From positions 2,170,001 to 2,234,000 of the forward strand of contig JAVHKY010000043.1 of the NCBI GenBank assembly GCA_035079385.1: a DNA stretch of 64,000 bases, given 5' to 3'. The position numbers and the translations under genes are program-made. This DNA is from Aspidiotus rigidus. Lineage: Eukaryota > Arthropoda > Insecta > Hemiptera > Diaspididae. The notes beneath the pieces are model-generated. The model searched no databases and was not told the origin of the DNA. It worked only from the letters and a program-made list of their open reading frames with translations. Every line of letters begins with the position of its first letter. Position 1 is the stretch's first letter. Shown here one piece after another: positions 47,120-59,767 of the stretch.

Positions 47120-47790
47120 CATAAAAGCATCAGGTAGGAAAACCAAAGGCAAACTGCTCATCCTACTCAACAGGATATACCAGACAGGAGAGATACCAGA
47201 AGACTTCAAAGTCTCAACGTTCATACCAATACCAAAGAGAGGTGCGAGGAAATGCACCCTCAAGGACCACAGAACAATCAGTATAATGAGCCATGTGCTC
47301 AAGTTGCTGCTTAGCGTTATAAATAAAAGACCTGAAGGGAAGATCGACAAGTACCTTAGCACACACTTTGACTTTGTCCCAAAGATAGGCACCAGAGACG
47401 CTATAGCTCTTTTCAGAGTCATAATGAAGAGAGCCTTGGCTGTAAATAGAAGGTTATACTTATGCTTTGTGGATCATGAAAAGGCCTTTGACCGAGTGTT
47501 ACACAGGGAAATAATAAAAATGCTGGTCTAATTTGATGCCGATAAAGAAGATATAAGACTAATCAAGAATTTGTACTGGCAACAATCAGCAAATGTCAGA
47601 GTAAGTGGACAAGTAACAAAAACGTTCTGCGGAATTGAACCATTATCGCCGCACTCGTTTAATATGTACACTGAAATAATAGCACAAAAAAGTTCCTTCC
47701 GAAGTGCTGGCTTCAAAATAAATGGCGAGCGGTTTGATTCCATCAGCAGCTAGGTATGCAGATTATGCATAACACATAAAAAATTACTTG
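47120..47790 (+). pseudogene. LINE reverse-transcriptase remnant
   Basis: The frame reads LLNRIYQTGEIPEDFKVSTF, IPIPKRGARKCTLKDHRTIS, then GTRDAIALFRVIMKRALAVN and LCFVDHEKAFDRVLHREIIK, the finger and palm motifs of a non-LTR retrotransposon reverse transcriptase. A stop at 47529 interrupts. The same frame continues DIRLIKNLYWQQSANVRV to LSPHSFNMYTE, with the RQGC part of the usual 'RGVRQGC-LSP' block deleted. The catalytic box is reached in another frame as RYADYA (normally YADD) at about 47753. No endonuclease domain is seen upstream. The clade cannot be fixed by eye. Confidence 0.8.
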
Positions 47791-47799
47791 AATAAGAAA

Positions 47800-50285
47800 G
47801 GGATTCTACCTTCATTAGACGCGGTGGACTGTTGTAGTAGTGCCCAGTCTTCTATTTATAGGGAATTCATTTTTTTTGTCTTTAGTGTAGGACTCGTATC
47901 TTTAGTGTCTTGGGACGCATTGGAGCCACCTCCACGTGGTGGGTCCAGGGCAACGGCAACAATTAATTTGTTGACGGCCAAGGCTCCTTACAGTAATAGC
48001 GCGAATTAAAAAATGAAAACATAAAAAATCCAATGAACTTGGGTAAAAAATATTTTTTCATACCTAGTGTAATTTTGGGATTCTATTCGGTAAGGCACTT
48101 TAGAGTTGTTAGGCTGGTCCTCGAATTAAATGTACTCACCTTCGTTATTCATCCTATTATAAGGATGATCAAGGAAAATAGTTAGGTAATTCAATTAATA
48201 ACTTTGTACATACTAATTGCTGTGATCAACATTTAAGCCGTAATAATAGTGAACCGAATGAACTCTAAGAAAACTCCTCTTTAATACACCTTCAATTGGA
48301 TACACGCGTCCAAATATTTATTCAAAATGTTGTTAAAAGAAAAAAAATGGCGTGTATAATTATAGAACTAGGCTACAACTTTTTTGTACACCAGCCGATA
48401 ATGGAAAGTACGCAGAGTATAATAGTAAAATCATTTAGGATACGGCGCATGGAAATTTTAAAAATACAAGAACGGAAACAAGAGCGGACTTGACGTCGCG
48501 AGTAAAAAGACAAAGTTTAACCCTTGTTATTATTTTTTTGAAGCCTATTCATTTAACTCGTGTTTGGCTCGTATTACACATTTTTTGCTCTCCCTTAAAA
48601 GAAAAGTTGACTCGCGTTTTACGTTGAAAACGTTTAGAAGGTTGTTAAAATGGAAAAGAAAATAATATAAAAGAATAAGCTTTACGACATTAAGGATGAC
48701 GCTCTTCATTTCAAAAAACGTTGCTTTGTATTTTGTAAACGGGTTAAGGATGGATGTTGTGCCCCATTGTTATCAACGACGTTAAAAACAATTACACACC
48801 TACGCTCTGCGCTTAAATGCTTCTCTCGACGTTAAAAAGAAAAATACCGATGTAGAGGTACCGCATTAGAAAATACGCGAGTGTGTATGATGGAGACCTC
48901 GGCTCATTATTATTGTCGCTATTCTTCCTTGCTTATGAACGGCGGTTGATGAGGAAAAGTCGAGGGGAGGGGGCGTATTGTACCTACGATGTAAAGTCGG
49001 CCTACCATTTCACAATAATGATAGCCTACAGTTATCCCGGGTGCGGCCAAATGATGTTACCACTTTTCCACAAGAGCTATCGGAAAAGTGGTAACACCAT
49101 TTCGCCTCACCCTTATATGTACTGAAAATTTTACGGCATTTTCCTGCACGGTGTAGCTAAGTTAATGCGATAGTTAGGCGTATTTAGGGTTACCAAATCT
49201 CCGTTTCGGGGCCCTTATCTTCCCATCACTCACATGTTTTGATAAACCTCTTAATTGTACGTCTAAATCGGATTGGGGTGCCACAAAACCGGGTTACGTG
49301 ATCCAACTATTTCATAATTATTAGAAAAAGCATCAAGTCACATTCACATCAATACACAGATGAAGCAAACTCGTCTACACGAATTATGCTGACTGCCTGG
49401 AAGAAAGTATAGAATTTACGTTCGTTAACGACGAGCTCGATGTTTGAATCCGGGTATGAGTGCCCAATTATCCTCTTTGAGCGTTCTCAGGCCTTGCGTT
49501 AGAGACGGGCGTATTGCTCACATTACGTTCGTGCTTTCTGTATAACTTACAGTCCTTATAAATAATCCTTTATGAGGCTATGATTGACGTGTAGAGACAT
49601 GCGATTTCACGTGACGCGAAACCGAGGAGGCGGACTTGTTCGGCAAATTCTACCGTAATTGCGTTTTTTTCTCTAATTGTAAAACCTTTCAACGTCACGA
49701 AAGACAAAATAATAAGTTTAAGTACAACGCGGGACAGAAAAAAAAGAAAACTACCATACAAGATTTTAAAATTTTATTTCTTTCTTCTCAGAGGAATCAC
49801 ATTACGTGCCCGGTTACACACGGGGTTGAACGACAAAGAGTAGGTATATTGAGATATTGGTACTCGAGTTTTCCTCCTTCGCTTGAGAAAGCCGTCTGAA
49901 AAGGAAGAAATTCTTGGTACAAATAGTTACCTACCTACAAGTTGTGAATTGTTATTTTCGCACGGATCAGATGTTATGTATATAGTTGAAAATTGGAAGT
50001 CAATTGGAATTGACAAGGATGAAACTTGTAGCACTCGTGATTTCTTATGTAATTACAATTTCATATATAAGTACGAACTGAGGAATAAATTTTTGAATTT
50101 TTTCAACCATTAATGCGAAAAATTCTGTACTTTTTACCCTTCGATAGGAAATTGCGAGACATATAAATTCTCTTTCTTTTTTGGATTTGAATCATATTTT
50201 CTGAAATATTTATATAAAAAAAAAACTCGCAGCCCACACAGTTAGCTGCTCGGAATTGCCTTCATTAACTCTGTTAATTGAGGCA
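47800..50285. other. About 2.5 kb without a supported gene
   Basis: Short frames only, none with a domain. A short inverted repeat, AAGTGGTAACA / GTTACCACTT, flanks 49056-49097. Confidence 0.4.
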
Positions 50286-50897
50286 AACAGGGAACCTGTT
50301 TTATGGGAGTAATCATGTGAGTGTCATTTTTTGCTTTTTGTCGTCTCAAGTAGAGTGAACTTTGTTCCTCACCACCTTACAGCCTGTGTGGTACCCCCGG
50401 TAGGCCTATCCTGTTATCAGTTCGGAGATCTGATGACGTCACGATTTGATGACGTCATAATCTGATGACGTCACACGATCTAATGACGTTACGATCTGGT
50501 GACGTCACGATGGAGATCTGTGACATCACGATCATCGTGCCATCACTATCTGATGACGTCACAGAGCTAGTAAAACCACTAATACAGACCTCCTAGACCT
50601 ATAGTATAAAGGACAAACTGCTAGTATAAGCTATTGATAAAGAACTTGTAAGCTTATGGTATGAAGGATGCCTAGACCTAGTATAAAGGAGGCTTGGACC
50701 TAGTATACGCCTAGTATAATACGTAGTATAAACCTAGTATAATATACTGCATGAAGCAGAGAGGATAATTCCCCCTCCTATCACTCCATCAAAATTTTTC
50801 TAAGTCCCTTTTTCTTGCCGGACGGCGCCCGGCGCCCGTCATTTTCCTTCAGTTTACCCCCCCCCCCCCCCCCCCCCGATAAAACAGGTTCCCTGTT
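50286..50897. mobile_element. Foldback element carrying a TGACGTCA array
   Basis: The ends AACAGGGAACCTGTTTTAT (50286-50304) and its exact complement (50879-50897) enclose 574 bp. Inside are, in order, a TGACGTCA array (50434-50561), a cluster of CTAGTATAA strings (about 50592-50755), and a run of 21 C (50857-50877). No coding potential. The superfamily is unknown; no clear target duplication was seen. Confidence 0.6.
50434..50561. promoter_or_regulatory. Array of TGACGTCA (CRE-type) palindromes
   Basis: Exact TGACGTCA at 50434, 50450, 50466, 50500 and 50554, plus one-base variants TGACGTTA (50484) and TGACATCA (50521). The first five lie 16-18 bp apart within units like 'GATCTGATGACGTCAC'. 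The octamer is the consensus CREB/ATF site. Whether it acts as enhancer or is only a repeat unit cannot be told from sequence. Confidence 0.6.
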
Positions 50898-52212
50898 AAC
50901 AAGCTGCATAGCGAGCTACATAGTAACAGGGTCGGCGCGAACCTATTTCCTACATTTTTATTTTTAATTATTCATTTCATATCCCCACCGCGTTGTAAGA
51001 CATTCCCTTTCAATTGTATTCAATTTCATTCATATCATTTGAACCAATTTCAAGAATTCGCATCACATCTTCTTAATTCTATATTTCTATTTGGAAAGCT
51101 AACACTCAACAATTAATAAGCAATAACCTGAAGTAACCCAACTGATATTACACCCTTCCAACAATTGTAATTTTCGTCATAAGATATGGATAATAATAAC
51201 ACAAATTGTAAAATTGCAGAATTGAAATCCTTGATTAATTAATACTAAGTTTATCACAAACTTCATTATTTGTCTACACAAAACCCAACAATGTAATTAT
51301 CATACTACCTTTTTGTAGTCAACTTCAAAGTACTTAGAACTAATAGGTATAAATTGAAATTCAAAATTGAATTGCGGATCACAAAGCTGGGATCCCGCAT
51401 TTGCGATTCATGATCAACTTTCAAGTCATTCTGTTCCATACGTTTTTATTCGCGCAATTATTCATTTCAGTTTCCTGTGGGTCTGTGGAGAAGTTTGTGC
51501 TCCACAGTTCACATTTAATTAGGTAATCATATTTTATTGAATACAGTAACCAACCTCCACTTGAGTACAAACTCATTTTGTGAAAGAAACAAACGGCCAA
51601 CAACTAGGTAATTGATAGAAGAAGCTTTGTGAATTACATTCAGCTTTCGTCTATCTATCTGTATACCTAGGTATCTGTCATATTAGCGTACACAGTGTAT
51701 CAAGCCAATTGTCATAGAAGTATTTCTGGCAAGCTCCTCCCTTTCGCTAATAATAACAAGATTCACATTCCATCAAAACAAAATAATTTGATACCAATAC
51801 ATCTTGTATATACATTGCAAAATATTGATTTAAGATATTTGGCTCCTAACATCAGGCGTAAGAACCGGCACTAGAAACTAAATATGTACCTTATAAGTTA
51901 CTGCAAGTTGAAATAATAAAATTTCAATAATTATTCATGCAAACTGTTCATACCTCATACTTTCCACTTAGCTTTTCAAGTTCTATGGAATAGAACTACA
52001 AACTCAGATTGGAGACTACGGTATAGAATCATTGTAATTAGATACCAATTTTATGATCAGGATACTCAACGATCATTCATTTCATATTTTGCTCTACATA
52101 CCGCTTCACCATTCACATTATTTAGACCAATTTCAAGAATTCATATTTCATCACTCTCATTCTTTTCCATCGCAATTAAGACGTTTGGTTCCATTTGTAG
52201 TCATCTGATAAT
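50898..52212. other. No supported gene
   Basis: AT-rich DNA with two similar phrases, CATTTCATAT…ACC near 50972 and 52078, each followed by TTTCAAGAATTC, suggesting a diverged duplication. No coding frame. Confidence 0.4.
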
Positions 52213-52527
52213 TAGGGTTTGCAACCAAAATGATTTATAACGGTTAACGGTTATTGGTCAGGAGACTTGCTAAATTTAAAACGATTATCGGTCAAACGGT
52301 CAGAAAATTTCCCAGAAAATATCGGTCATAACTTGACTTATAACAGTTATAACCATTTTATAACCGCTATAACCGTTTTATTTTTGAAACGGTTAACGGT
52401 TAGGTAGGTATCGGTCAAATGGTCTTGAAAACTTGGAACGGTTATCGGTCAAACAATTAACGAACTTTTTTTGTTTCGGTTATCAGTTATAACAGTTATA
52501 TAACTGTTATAATTATTGCAAACCCTA
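52213..52527 (+). mobile_element. hAT-like MITE, copy 2, with perfect 8-bp target duplication
   Basis: 315 bp with ends TAGGGTTTGCAA / TTGCAAACCCTA. Flanked by CTGATAAT at 52205-52212 and again at 52528-52535, an exact 8-bp duplication, the hAT signature. The interior matches copy 1 (2806-3113) through the ACGGTTATTGGTCA and TAACAGTTATATAACTGTTA blocks. Confidence 0.88.
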
Positions 52528-52786
52528 CTGATAATCATTAAAATGAAATAAACATGCAATTTGAACATATCAAATTTATTATTTCGGACATTAGAATGTT
52601 CGATAATAAAGAGGCTACTATTTTTATTGTTCCGTTCCTATGTGATTCCTACCCATTACAACAGTTGAATACAATTGAAACGCAAAATGCAATGATAACA
52701 CGCAAAGAGCCAAAGACTTGAGACTGTACAGCATACGGCTCATTCGACCATGACGTCAGTGTCTTAACTCAGACAAAGAAGGAGAA

Positions 52787-52945
52787 AAAAGTGATTACAA
52801 TATAGTCGGCCGCGCGACACGGGCCGACCCTAAAAAGTGATAACAATAAGGTCGGCTAGCGCCTACACCGGCGCGGACCCTAAAAAAGTGATTACAATAC
52901 CGTCGGCTCCGGTTGGCACCGCGACATGCGTCGACCCTAAAAAAA
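52787..52945. repeat. Three-copy GC-variable tandem repeat
   Basis: Three units of about 45-57 bp begin AAAAAGTGATTACAATA (or one-base variants) at about 52787, 52833 and 52884, continue GTCGGC and end CGACCCT. The AT-rich half is conserved, while the GC-rich half (CGCGCGACACGGGC, TAGCGCCTACACCGGCGC, TCCGGTTGGCACCGCGAC) differs in each copy. Confidence 0.7.
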
Positions 52946-53823
52946 ACATGTTGGCTACACTTTGTTAAATATAGCGACCACTTCCGAGTGCAGCGCCATT
53001 CTTTCAAACGTACCAAGATGCAATAATATTGTGGACGTTTTTGAAAATATGGATGAGATGGTAATACCTTCTTTTACCGACTTTTCACTGGTAAAAGGAA
53101 AGTATCATATCCAACCCAAAGGGCAATAAAATTTCTTGACACTTGGAGGTCCTAGATCACTTCTTGTCTAATGAAAAAACTTCATGTTTCTTCATTTATG
53201 AATAGACCGATTCCCCGTCAGGACAAAATTGCGAACAAATGTAAACAAACGACAGCAATTTCGTTCAATTTGGACAAAAAGCAGACCTGCCTGCTGCAAC
53301 TGTTTCCCTTCAAAATGTAAATAAACTCTTCAGCATGTTAATTCCCATAAAGATCACGTGGCGTTTGCAAACGCGCATATTTTGAAAATAAACAATATGT
53401 TAATGATGAGTGGTCTTGTTTCATAAAATAAAAACACTTGACTTTGTATATCAAGAACACCCATCATTATATATTGTTTATTTTTGAAATATTTGCAATT
53501 TTGCCTCACGGAGATTAACAAGCAAAACGTTTGTGTACATTTCAAAGGAAGGCAGAGGTAGCATGCAATACAAATCAAAATCATTTGCGCATATTTAATT
53601 TGTTGATGTCACTGGGATTGGGAAACCAGTCTAATTCTAGCCGTTTTCTACTTGTAAAAAGTAAGGTATTGCATTTTTTTAAAAATCATTTTTCTATATT
53701 TATTTGAGAGACGAAAAACTGATACCTACAGCAAAAATTTACCTCATGAAAATTGGCCGGGGAAAATTTACCATGTGAGAAAATTTGCCTGCGTGAAATT
53801 TGCTTGTGCAAAAATTTGTCTGA

Positions 53824-54121
53824 ATTGGGATTTAAACTTAGAGTTAGGGAGTTGGTAGCCCTGACAATATTCACCTTTTGTTCAATGCTTTTTAAATGAA
53901 GAAATTTCACGTACCTTAATTAATAGGATATCGTTTTTCAAAGCAAATTAATACAAGCATAAATTTTGTAGTCTGTATCATCAACATTAAATACAAAAAA
54001 AAATTGTAGCAATAAATGATATATTGAAAAAATGACAGTTGATTGAAAATCAATGTATGAACATACATAAATTCTCTGATTCACCATTTCAGTAGCGCTC
54101 TCTAGTGTAGGTTTAAACCCT
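53824..54121. mobile_element. ATTGGG-TTTAAA family repeat, copy 3
   Basis: The ends ATTGGGATTTAAAC and GTTTAAACCCT are short inverted repeats. The body is about 88-90% identical to the outer element at 31514-32297 and lacks its nested insertion, confirming the insertion there. Confidence 0.7.
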
Positions 54122-56898
54122 AACAGGAAATTTTTTAAGAAATATGAACCAGGTAGAGTCACCCAGAAGATACCACAAGGAGGTAGGCTCACATAGTGAG
54201 CGACTAGATGGCGGTTGGCAATCGGCGTACGCCTTTGCAAGCTGTAAAAACAAGGGGGTTTGTAAACTGGGTAAAAGCAACGCAACATACATCTGTCAAG
54301 AACCGCGTCAATCAGTTATTTAATCAAACAACGCGTTGCAGTCTTCATCCTAGCACCTCAGTGACAGTCTACTTCTTGCTTAAATTAGTATGTGCATCCT
54401 ACAGAATTCCCACTTCCCAATTTTCACTCGAAGAACACTTTGAGGAGAAAATCATTGGTTACCAGGCCAACGCGAATGTACCCCGCATTTCTAACAACCG
54501 CCAACAAATCCTTTTTGAACCAAACACTCATGGACTTACTCAATAAACTCTGCTGATTTCTTCAATCATATACGGTTGGTAACATGAAGTTTCTACAGCC
54601 AATATATGGTGTATTACTTTGGACAAAAGAACTCAAATTGAACAACCACAGAAATTATAGATTAATAAAAGATACACTCACGCTGTCGCGTGAGCAGTAC
54701 TTCACTTTTCCTCTCACAATTCAAAACTCATTAGGAGAGTCACTCCCCTTCTTTAGATTAAACGTCAATCACCTATTAATTAAGCCAGATATTTGTAGAA
54801 TAAACAGTAGATAAAACGCTGTTAATAAAGTTTAGGAACATCACGTCAGATCAAACTGATAACAGAGTAAAAATAGGTACTCATAATCCAAGAAGCAAAC
54901 CTAAAATATTTTATTTTATTTCAGGGTATGGAAGTGATCTAAAACCTACAAAACGTCTGAAGAAAATGCGTATTTTTTGGATTACTTCTCTAGATACCGG
55001 TACCTATCCTTATTTCGATATAATTAACTGTAGCCTACATTCAGAATTGTATTAACTCAATTGGAAACGCATTGATGAATTACTATCAATTAAGCTCATT
55101 CGATCCTGGAACAAATTGTTGGTGCTCGTCTTCAGATATGAGACTATGACTTGCCTAAGTCTCAAAAAAATCCATCCAGAAGTTTTGGAGGAGATCCGCG
55201 TACAAGAAAAATTTTATGAGCCTAAGTATAGGCCAACACATATGAGGAAGCCTGTGTTAAGTTTTTTCAGGCTAAAGTGATCTAGGACTTCCAAAACGTG
55301 GAGAAAGTTCTTTCCTTCATCCCCCTGTCAACCTTGCTACAAATGTAATAGGTACCTCACTTTTCTGGCTAGAAAATTTGGTGAAAGAAAAATCTTGACA
55401 ATTAAGTACTCAATACTACATATACATATTCTTAGATTAGTCTAGTATACCGTATATTAGGATGAGTGGCTCAATTTTTGATCATCTCCGATCTCCAATT
55501 CCTAGCATCACTTAATATAGGTAATGAGTTAGTGCTATCTCTAGCATGTTATTCTTTTAATCCACTCATAAAATATTATATTCACGCGTTCTCACCTTTC
55601 TTTGCAAACTCCTTCCTCAGAATTTTCATCTGGGAGTCCAGCTAAGTACAAGGATCCCGAAAAACGAAACGAATAGAGGTACATCAAAGCCAAACGAGCA
55701 ACCAATCACCCATCAGTCAAACCCGTTATTCCATCCCTCACACTCCGATCTGTCCAAAAAACGTATCAACAAACAAATATATCGCACCCGAGCCCGGTCC
55801 ACTCGTTGGTCTAAGCTCAAATCTCACTCAAAGAAGCTAGGTAGTCCCAATAAAAATAGTATATATACCGGTACCTATTATCCCACCTCCTGAGACATCT
55901 CAAATCAACTATGAACCACTATCAATTATATGTACATAGGTTAACATAGGTACGGGAAGAAATTATACGTATAAATTAATAAGTAATGAAGAATAATGTC
56001 ACCAAGATACGTACCGGTAGTCTCGTACCACCCTTAGGTATGTTCCTAGTTTCTACTCTAGTTCTAAACTGATTTCATTCCTACAATGAAGAACAACATA
56101 TTGCTCGGATTCTGTAATGGAATATAATTCACATGAAAGGAAATTTTATGCGCCACCATTCTCTTGTCAAATTTCCTTTTTGAGATATTTCAAGGAAACG
56201 TCAAATATCACTCTTTCTTTTAATCAATAATTAGTCTTTGTAGTAGTGGTACCCGCACACTCCAAATTCATTCAGCGGAGTAGCCTTACTCTTCGACCAT
56301 ATACTGATGGACATGCCATACTGATAAGAACGTGAAGCTAAACAAATCGATTTTGAGAAGTAGTGACGAAAAGTGGCACTTGATTACGAGCTTATTTCGA
56401 GCAAGAAAAATGATGTTGTTTCTGCTGGTTTTCGAATATTATTCAACCCTTTTCAACCTGTAAACTGATGAAATTGTCTTCTTTAGTTCTTTGTATTGTT
56501 TTTTGAAAGTTTATCGTGCTTATTACGTGCTTAATGCTGTATACCTCGTTTAAACGATGCATACTCTGATCATGAAATCTGTCGTAAAGTGAATGATTTT
56601 CCTGTGATTCAACTGGTATGCTTTCAAAGCTGCATTTTCTCGTGAGTTGTATAATATTTAATGTACAGGTGAATACATTCGAAGTATATACGTCGGAAAT
56701 GAAGTACTTCATGATAATTCATGCTCATTCACAATTCCAGTTCCTCGCAGTTCGGTTGAAATGAAATTGAGCACATTGAGATTACATCTACGTTCAGATC
56801 ATACCTGCCTCTGAAACGTACGGTCAATTTTTCAAACATAGACCGACACTGATCCTCCCTCACGGTATTGTATAGAAAAAACTCGGCTTCCGAGCGAT
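54122..56898. other. About 2.8 kb without a supported gene
   Basis: Frames at 54208-54546 and 54584-54814 have no recognisable domain or splice-linked continuation. The rest is AT-rich. The final ~100 bases precede the tRNA gene. Confidence 0.4.
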
Positions 56899-56918
56899 GC
56901 CTCCGTGGCGCAATCGGC

Positions 56919-56955
<37 letters not shown>

Positions 56956-56972
56956 GAGCCCACCCGGGGGCG
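56899..56972 (+). tRNA. tRNA-Asn (anticodon GTT)
   Basis: A 74-base cloverleaf without intron. The acceptor stem GCCTCCG pairs with CGGGGGC. The D-arm includes TGGCGCAATCGGCTAGC (A box), the anticodon loop CTGTTAA carries GTT at 56933-56935, and the T-arm GGTTCGAGCCC holds the B box. The sequence is the animal Asn-tRNA apart from a C in the D loop where T is usual. No CCA is encoded, as in eukaryotes. Confidence 0.96.
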
Positions 56973-56974
56973 AA

Positions 56975-56983
56975 TTTTTTTTT
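56975..56983 (+). terminator. RNA polymerase III terminator of tRNA-Asn
   Basis: A run of nine T starts two bases after the tRNA 3' end, the normal Pol III stop signal. Confidence 0.85.
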
Positions 56984-59465
56984 ATCTTCATCGTTTCAAG
57001 ATTTCATTATATTATTTGTTTTTTCTTTTTTTTCTTTTCTTCGAATTTATTTCATCCATTATCAAACAAAATAAAGCCACGTTTTGATAAACTATTACAA
57101 TATCAATAAGGAGTGAAATCATTGCTTTTGTGTTTAAAATACTATTAAAAATAATTATAAAAAGTCTCATATTCTTTTAATTTATTGATAATGTATCTTC
57201 TATACCTACGTCATATTTTTGAATCTCAGACGAAAAGAGTTATTTTGCTACAAAACAATTAGGAGGATGGGAATTACTGTAAACTCATAAATAGGTCCCT
57301 TATCTCTTAACAGGTCACATATCATAACGGGAAATTCTGACTCACATCCTCCCCCTTCCCCATTCAATGGCGTTTTTTTAAATCAAATTTCCGCAAAAAT
57401 GAACTCAAAATAATTGGAACCGATTTTCATCAAGGTTTTATGAGCTGTTTTCTTTTCTATGTCAAAATTGATGGAAAATGGTTCGCCTGATTTTCAATCA
57501 CTTCCTTGGCTTCCTTGATACTTAACCCTTGGAAAGCTTATAACAAAAGATGACAGACATTCTTCATCAATTGTAAGTATGTGTTTCCCGAGGCTCCCCA
57601 AGAGCTTGAAATGGTGCGGAACCATTTTGTTTGAGGCAAGAATAAGAGTTAAAAATATTCTTCAGGTACAATATCAACGCAAATTGTACAATGTAGGTAG
57701 GTACTTACATTTACTGGAAATGTGGTAAGTTGAAAATGGAAACTATGCATAATTACTGGTGTTTATGTATAATCCTCAAAATTTTCGGGAAAAATGATAA
57801 AATTTTTCGTCATTCATCAAATTTACAAGTACCTAATTTTGAACAATTGTGATGTCATTTGTAAATTTGATTAGTCTCTCTTTTTTGCGCTTCACTCAGT
57901 CAAATGTACTCCGTAGTAAGTTTGAAGAATTGCCAACTCTTTTCGTGAATATGATAATTTTTTTTCTCTCTCTTTGAAATTTATCACATTTCTCGGCAAT
58001 CATGAGTAATCCTCCGATGACGCATTATTAATTTAATTTATTTATTTTCCATCGAAAAAATTCTTCAAATTTACTGGCAATTATTAATGATCGCTGGCAA
58101 TCACGGTTCCAACCTACATTTTGTTACTCTCATTACATGGTTTTTTGTACAGATAGATCAATTGAATAAATTTCATTAGACGCCTATAATGTCGAACAAG
58201 AAATTTAAGGACAACTATCAGTATGAGTAGTGAGTACGGATATTAAAGAGGAATTGAAATCATATGGATTGTACAAGAATTAAATTAAAAATTTAATAAG
58301 CCTATGAACGTTAACGGTATAGAGAGTGCTCTAGTTTGAATACAACGTATTTTGGGACACTAAATCTTGAAACTTTTTCAACCTCAGAAAATTTATACTT
58401 CTGAAATACTGCAGGTTTCCTAAATGTACAGCCAATATTAATTTTTTCAAAACTAATAGGGCTCTAGTCGAGATTAGGTCGACTCCATTGTCAGTAAGAG
58501 TGGTGTAGCTCAAGGTTCTTGTGTAAGGAAATCATAGCAGAAGCAATCCGCATAACATCCACAAAATACAATGCAAAATTTTACTTTACTCAGGACTGGG
58601 TGCAAAAAACCAATATCACTCGTGTGAAAGAAGTAAACTTGTGATTGCGCACATTTTTCTAAAATTGCGGTTTCTACACTACCTATGTATAAAAGTAAAC
58701 AAGGAACTCATTTGTCTAGTAGGCCTAATCCTACATGACTTCTTTGGTGTGCGAGTGTATAGCCTCTAACAGAATAATGCGTGAAGATGTAGGTACGAAC
58801 GATATTTTTACGCTTCATTATGAACAAAGCCCTCCCTCATTCTCGAACCGGGATTTAATCCTCTTTCTTTTTTATATACACGTTCGCGTACCATTACTGC
58901 AGGTATCTACTATTAAAAAGATAATAAAGAAAATATTTATTAAATGAAATTTTTGTTTTGTCATCGGAAAAGCTCCTGTGAAAATTTAACCTTTCATCTT
59001 GTTCATTCACTTACAATGCGATTAAAATGAAAGTCGACTTTCTTTCATGTTTATTTTGTTCGCGAAATAAAGTTTTGTCGTTATTTATTAATAGCGAGTC
59101 CTACAGTTGACAAAAGATTTTCACTATCCGTGAAATGCGTTTGAAAATTAATGGAGATACATGTCAGTAGGCTTCATATATATACTGAAGCGCATTCTAA
59201 TAAATACAGAAACTAGGCTCCAATTGTTTAGGTACTCCCTTGGAATCACGATTTCTCAAATTGCTTCAGATTGCCGAGTTCTCTCACACTGACAGAAAGA
59301 AGTTCGATAATTTATTATTACCGAATTCTCGGGACAAGAACGTAACTCGCGAGTAGCTAATGAAATTTATGTAATGATTATTGAATCAACTTTTACGCCA
59401 CAAAAAACAGATTACGAGTATTAAAATATAACGAAGCAAAATATTGGTAGGTACCTATTTCAAGT
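56984..59465. other. About 2.5 kb without a supported gene
   Basis: AT-rich sequence with scattered TAGGTAGGTAC motifs (about 57694). No coding frame of significance on either strand. Confidence 0.4.
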
Positions 59466-59492
59466 TGTCTTCTTCTTCTTCTTCTTCTTCTT
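59466..59492. repeat. (TTC)n microsatellite
   Basis: About nine TTC units in a row. Confidence 0.85.
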
Positions 59493-59630
59493 AAGAAATT
59501 GCTTTTTTAGGAAACTGAAGCTTCCTGAGATTTAATTCTACAATTTCCTCGTAAATACAATTGTCGTTTCTTCACAATCAATTCCATTAACTTCGAAGCT
59601 TGGAAATAAACTTAGTTAGAGATTAAAATA

Positions 59631-59767
59631 AAAATTTCACGGCACTTCCGTTATAAATTCTATTTGCAATATTATTCCAGACCCCGATGATGCTAGATAC
59701 ACCTACAGCGAAACGTTGGTCGTTTTGTTGCAAATAAACTTTATAACGGAAGTGCCGTGAAATTTTT
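59631..59767. mobile_element. Foldback resembling a Penelope-element terminal repeat
   Basis: The arms 59631-59669 and 59728-59767 (AAAATTTCACGGCACTTCCG and onward) match at about 37 of 39 positions. The centre holds GATGATGCTAGATACACC followed by GAAACGTTGGTCG. The 'GATGATG…GAAACG' pattern is common in Penelope-like terminal repeats and also occurs in the element at 24398-25800, so this may be a solo terminal structure. That assignment is inferred. Confidence 0.5.

Noticed and set aside
50434..50561. CRISPR-like array
   Set aside because: The regular unit is only ~16-18 bp with no unique spacers of constant length, and the DNA is eukaryotic.
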